Shown here one piece after another: positions 62,286 to 64,000 of a stretch of 64,000 nucleotides of DNA. The stretch lies in NCBI RefSeq assembly GCF_900106805.1, contig NZ_FNNP01000007.1:1-64000 (forward strand), written 5' to 3'. The DNA comes from Ruegeria halocynthiae (GTDB lineage: Bacteria; Pseudomonadota; Alphaproteobacteria; Rhodobacterales; Rhodobacteraceae). Made by a program: the position numbers and the translations under genes. Numbering within the stretch: position 1 is the stretch's first letter; every line of letters begins with the position of its first letter. Under the pieces are notes generated by a model, which searched no databases, was not told the origin of the DNA, and saw only the letters and a list, made by a program, of their open reading frames with translations.

Positions 62286-63263
62286 TTATCTCCAGGTCTT
62301 CTTGTAAGCGCCGGTTGTCATGGCCTGACCTTCGGAGAGACGCGCCAGCATACCCTCGGGCAGCGGGCGACCCGCGTCCAGCGCGTCAACCGCCGTGCGG
62401 AAATTGCGCACGACCTGAGCGACATAGGATTTTGACCGCTGCCGCCCCTCGATCTTCAGTGCCGTTACCCCGGACTTTTGCAGTTGCGGGATCAACCTTT
62501 CGGCATTCAGACTGACGGGATCTTCGAACAGATGCCCAGTCTTTTCACCAGCCGAGAAACAGCCTTTGCACAGAGTCGGATAAGGCGCAGGCTCATCCTT
62601 ATCGACGCGGTGAATGAGGTATCCGCCAAGCCGGGCATCCAGAACACCCTGATGCTCGCTATAGTCCACGTGACTGGCAGGCGAACAGACGCCATTCATG
62701 TTCGGGGACAACCCGGTAGCGTAGGACGACAACGAGCACCGGCCCTCGGCCATGACGCAAAGACCGCCAAAGACAAACACCTCGGTCTCCACCTCAGTTT
62801 CGGCGTTGATGGCAGCGATCTCGGGCACCGACAGAACGCGCGGCAGCACCACCCGCTTCACGCCAAAAGTTTCAGCGTAGAAGTTAATGACATCAGCATT
62901 GGCCGCTGCGGCTTGTACTGACAGATGTCTGCGTAATCCCGGGTGGTGGCGCGCTGCATGATCCAGCAGACCGGGATCGGCCAGAATGACCGCATCTGCG
63001 CCACAGGCTTCGGCATCATGGATGGCGCGATGCCAGATTGCCTCGTCGCCTGCGCGGGGAAACGTATTGATGGCGACAAGAACCTTGGCGCCATGTTGAT
63101 GGGCAAAGTCTACGCCGGTGCGCATTTCGGCCCGGTCGAAATTCAGGCCGGGAAAATTGCGCGCGTTTGTTTCATCGTTGAAACCGCAGTAAACGGTGTG
63201 CGCACCGGCTTTGACTGCGGCGCGCAAGGCGGCGGGGGTGCCCGCCGGGCAAACGATTTCCAT
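62286..63263 (-). CDS. ubiU: O2-independent ubiquinone hydroxylase subunit UbiU
   Basis: A 325-aa U32-type protein forming the UbiUV heterodimer. With the start at 63263 (MEIVCPAGTPAAL) its cluster cysteines fall at 169, 176, 193 and 232, the numbering I recall for E. coli UbiU, which supports this ATG over the one two codons upstream. The start overlaps the ubiT stop as TAATG. Confidence 0.95.
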   Translation of the reverse strand: MEIVCPAGTPAALRAAVKAGAHTVYCGFNDETNARNFPGLNFDRAEMRTGVDFAHQHGAKVLVAINTFPRAGDEAIWHRAIHDAEACGADAVILADPGLLDHAARHHPGLRRHLSVQAAAANADVINFYAETFGVKRVVLPRVLSVPEIAAINAETEVETEVFVFGGLCVMAEGRCSLSSYATGLSPNMNGVCSPASHVDYSEHQGVLDARLGGYLIHRVDKDEPAPYPTLCKGCFSAGEKTGHLFEDPVSLNAERLIPQLQKSGVTALKIEGRQRSKSYVAQVVRNFRTAVDALDAGRPLPEGMLARLSEGQAMTTGAYKKTWR

Positions 63264-63805
63264 TACCATATCGTGGCGTCCTCGGGTCGGGTCAGACAAA
63301 GCCCGGTCTGGTGTTCTGCGATGGCGATCAGGTGATGGACTGGCCGCGCAAGCGGGCCCGAAAGTGTCTCGGCCTCTTGTGCAAGGTCCAATTCGGCGTC
63401 GTCTATCGCGTTGCGCAATGCCAATGCCGCACCTGTGTCGCCTTCGATCACGAGATCGCGCGAGAAAAACAAGGCGTCACCGTCAAATGCGCCGTGAACC
63501 AATCCAATCAGCGCTGCCAGCGGGCCCGATATCCGCGCCGCGCCCTGAGCCTTCCGACGCGTCAATTTGATCCTGGGTCGGCCATCATTTGGATTGAGAC
63601 ACACAACAATCGGCAGATCGACCGGATCAAGCACGAATTCCGTGCGGCCATAGGCCCCGAGGCGTTGAAATAGAGCGGGATGATTCCTTGCGATTCTGCG
63701 CGAAAACGCGGTCAGTGAAAGCGAAAGTGGTGCAAGCGGCATGACGCGCAAAGCTGCCGCCAATGCTGCGGGACAGTGCGGTAACTGATTTTGAGGATCG
63801 GACAA
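63263..63805 (-). CDS. ubiT: O2-independent ubiquinone biosynthesis lipid-binding protein UbiT
   Basis: A 180-aa SCP2-domain protein; UbiT carries the prenylated precursors for anaerobic ubiquinone synthesis. The SCP2 core is RISGPLAALIGLVHGAFDGDALFFSRDLVIEGDTGAALALRNAIDDAELD. It is the first gene of the ubiTUV-nnrS-DUF2478 operon, preceded by an FNR/NNR-type box about 70 nt upstream. Confidence 0.93.
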   Translation of the reverse strand: MSDPQNQLPHCPAALAAALRVMPLAPLSLSLTAFSRRIARNHPALFQRLGAYGRTEFVLDPVDLPIVVCLNPNDGRPRIKLTRRKAQGAARISGPLAALIGLVHGAFDGDALFFSRDLVIEGDTGAALALRNAIDDAELDLAQEAETLSGPLARPVHHLIAIAEHQTGLCLTRPEDATIW

Positions 63806-63872
63806 ACAGACCTCCTGCTGCCTCGACGAGGTTGATCACTGATAGCTTCTTAGGATGACCGCAGGTTCAGGA

Positions 63873-63890
63873 AATTGACCGTTGTCAATT
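63873..63890 (-). promoter_or_regulatory. FNR/NNR-type anaerobox upstream of ubiT
   Basis: AATTGAC-CGTT-GTCAATT, a perfect 7-bp palindrome with the N4 spacing of the Crp/FNR family. Its TTGAC-N4-GTCAA core is closer to NO-responsive NNR/Dnr sites than to FNR (TTGAT-N4-ATCAA). Its place before ubiT fits induction under low oxygen or nitric oxide. The rest of 63806-64000 holds no supported gene. Confidence 0.8.
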
Positions 63891-64000
63891 CTGTGGCGTT
63901 GCATCGTTGATACGGAGGAGAAAAATCCCGGAGCAGTCACATTCGTACCCTGCCACCATACCCCTCGCTTCGACATTTCCTTAATTGGTGCGAAGAGACC

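Overview
The window looks like a chromosomal segment of a marine alphaproteobacterium of the Roseobacter group (Rhodobacteraceae). This rests on gene content: a paa operon, a DctPQM TRAP transporter, a MaoC-Pta/AckA pair, BCCT uptake, hemP, many LysR regulators, and an initiator tRNA of the kind usually found at the end of rRNA operons in this family. No insertion sequence, prophage, CRISPR array or plasmid origin was seen. Genes are dense, often overlap by 1-4 nt, and are arranged as short catabolic operons, each beside its own regulator.

Layout, left to right. (1) 1-144: initiator tRNA-Met and its terminator. (2) 301-5956: phenylacetate operon, a thiolase plus paaABCDE (the ring-epoxidising multicomponent monooxygenase) and an extra PaaA-like paralogue. 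(3) 6245-9100, minus: a TonB/ExbD/ExbD/ExbB energy-transducing operon headed by a small exported protein. (4) 9538-11430: SLC13-type permease. (5) 11440-18946: a GntR-controlled cluster with an SsuD-like FMNH2-dependent monooxygenase, an aldo/keto reductase, a flavin reductase and a TRAP transporter, which I read as a sulfonate (possibly sulfoquinovose) desulfonation pathway. (6) 18977-24328: Sel1 protein, di-haem cytochrome c peroxidase, MaoC-Pta fusion, acetate kinase and phosphoglycolate phosphatase. (7) 24553-29281: hemP and a Cys-rich partner, a 1021-aa kinase/M23/class III aminotransferase fusion, and a beta-hydroxyacid dehydrogenase. (8) 29383-32305: cueR-copA copper export with a recognisable CueR promoter. 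(9) 32348-42647: flavin-nucleotide-binding protein, acyl-CoA dehydrogenase, a double NTF2 protein, and a cluster of fused alpha-beta E1 dehydrogenase, acyltransferase, DAO oxidase and SDR flanked by two LysR genes.

(10) 42638-46829: a LysR gene divergent from a 1070-aa cytoplasmic self-sufficient reductive dehalogenase (RdhA, two [4Fe-4S] clusters, FNR reductase, [2Fe-2S] ferredoxin). (11) 46946-59415: a three-subunit molybdenum hydroxylase with its own MoaD-like protein, then LysR, aldehyde dehydrogenase, atypical M19 protein, a 561-aa protein of unknown family, DUF3726, an Ldh-type imine reductase and a BCCT transporter. This reads as a catabolic island for a betaine-like, possibly N-heteroaromatic, compound. 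(12) 59624-63890, minus: ubiT-ubiU-ubiV-nnrS-DUF2478, an anaerobic operon preceded by a perfect FNR/NNR-type palindrome, pointing to denitrification genes nearby.

The most promising material for undescribed biology is the 46.9-59.4 kb catabolic island, the self-sufficient dehalogenase, the TRAP-linked desulfonation cluster, and the E1/acyltransferase cluster, whose acyltransferase lacks the Arg that normally binds malonate.
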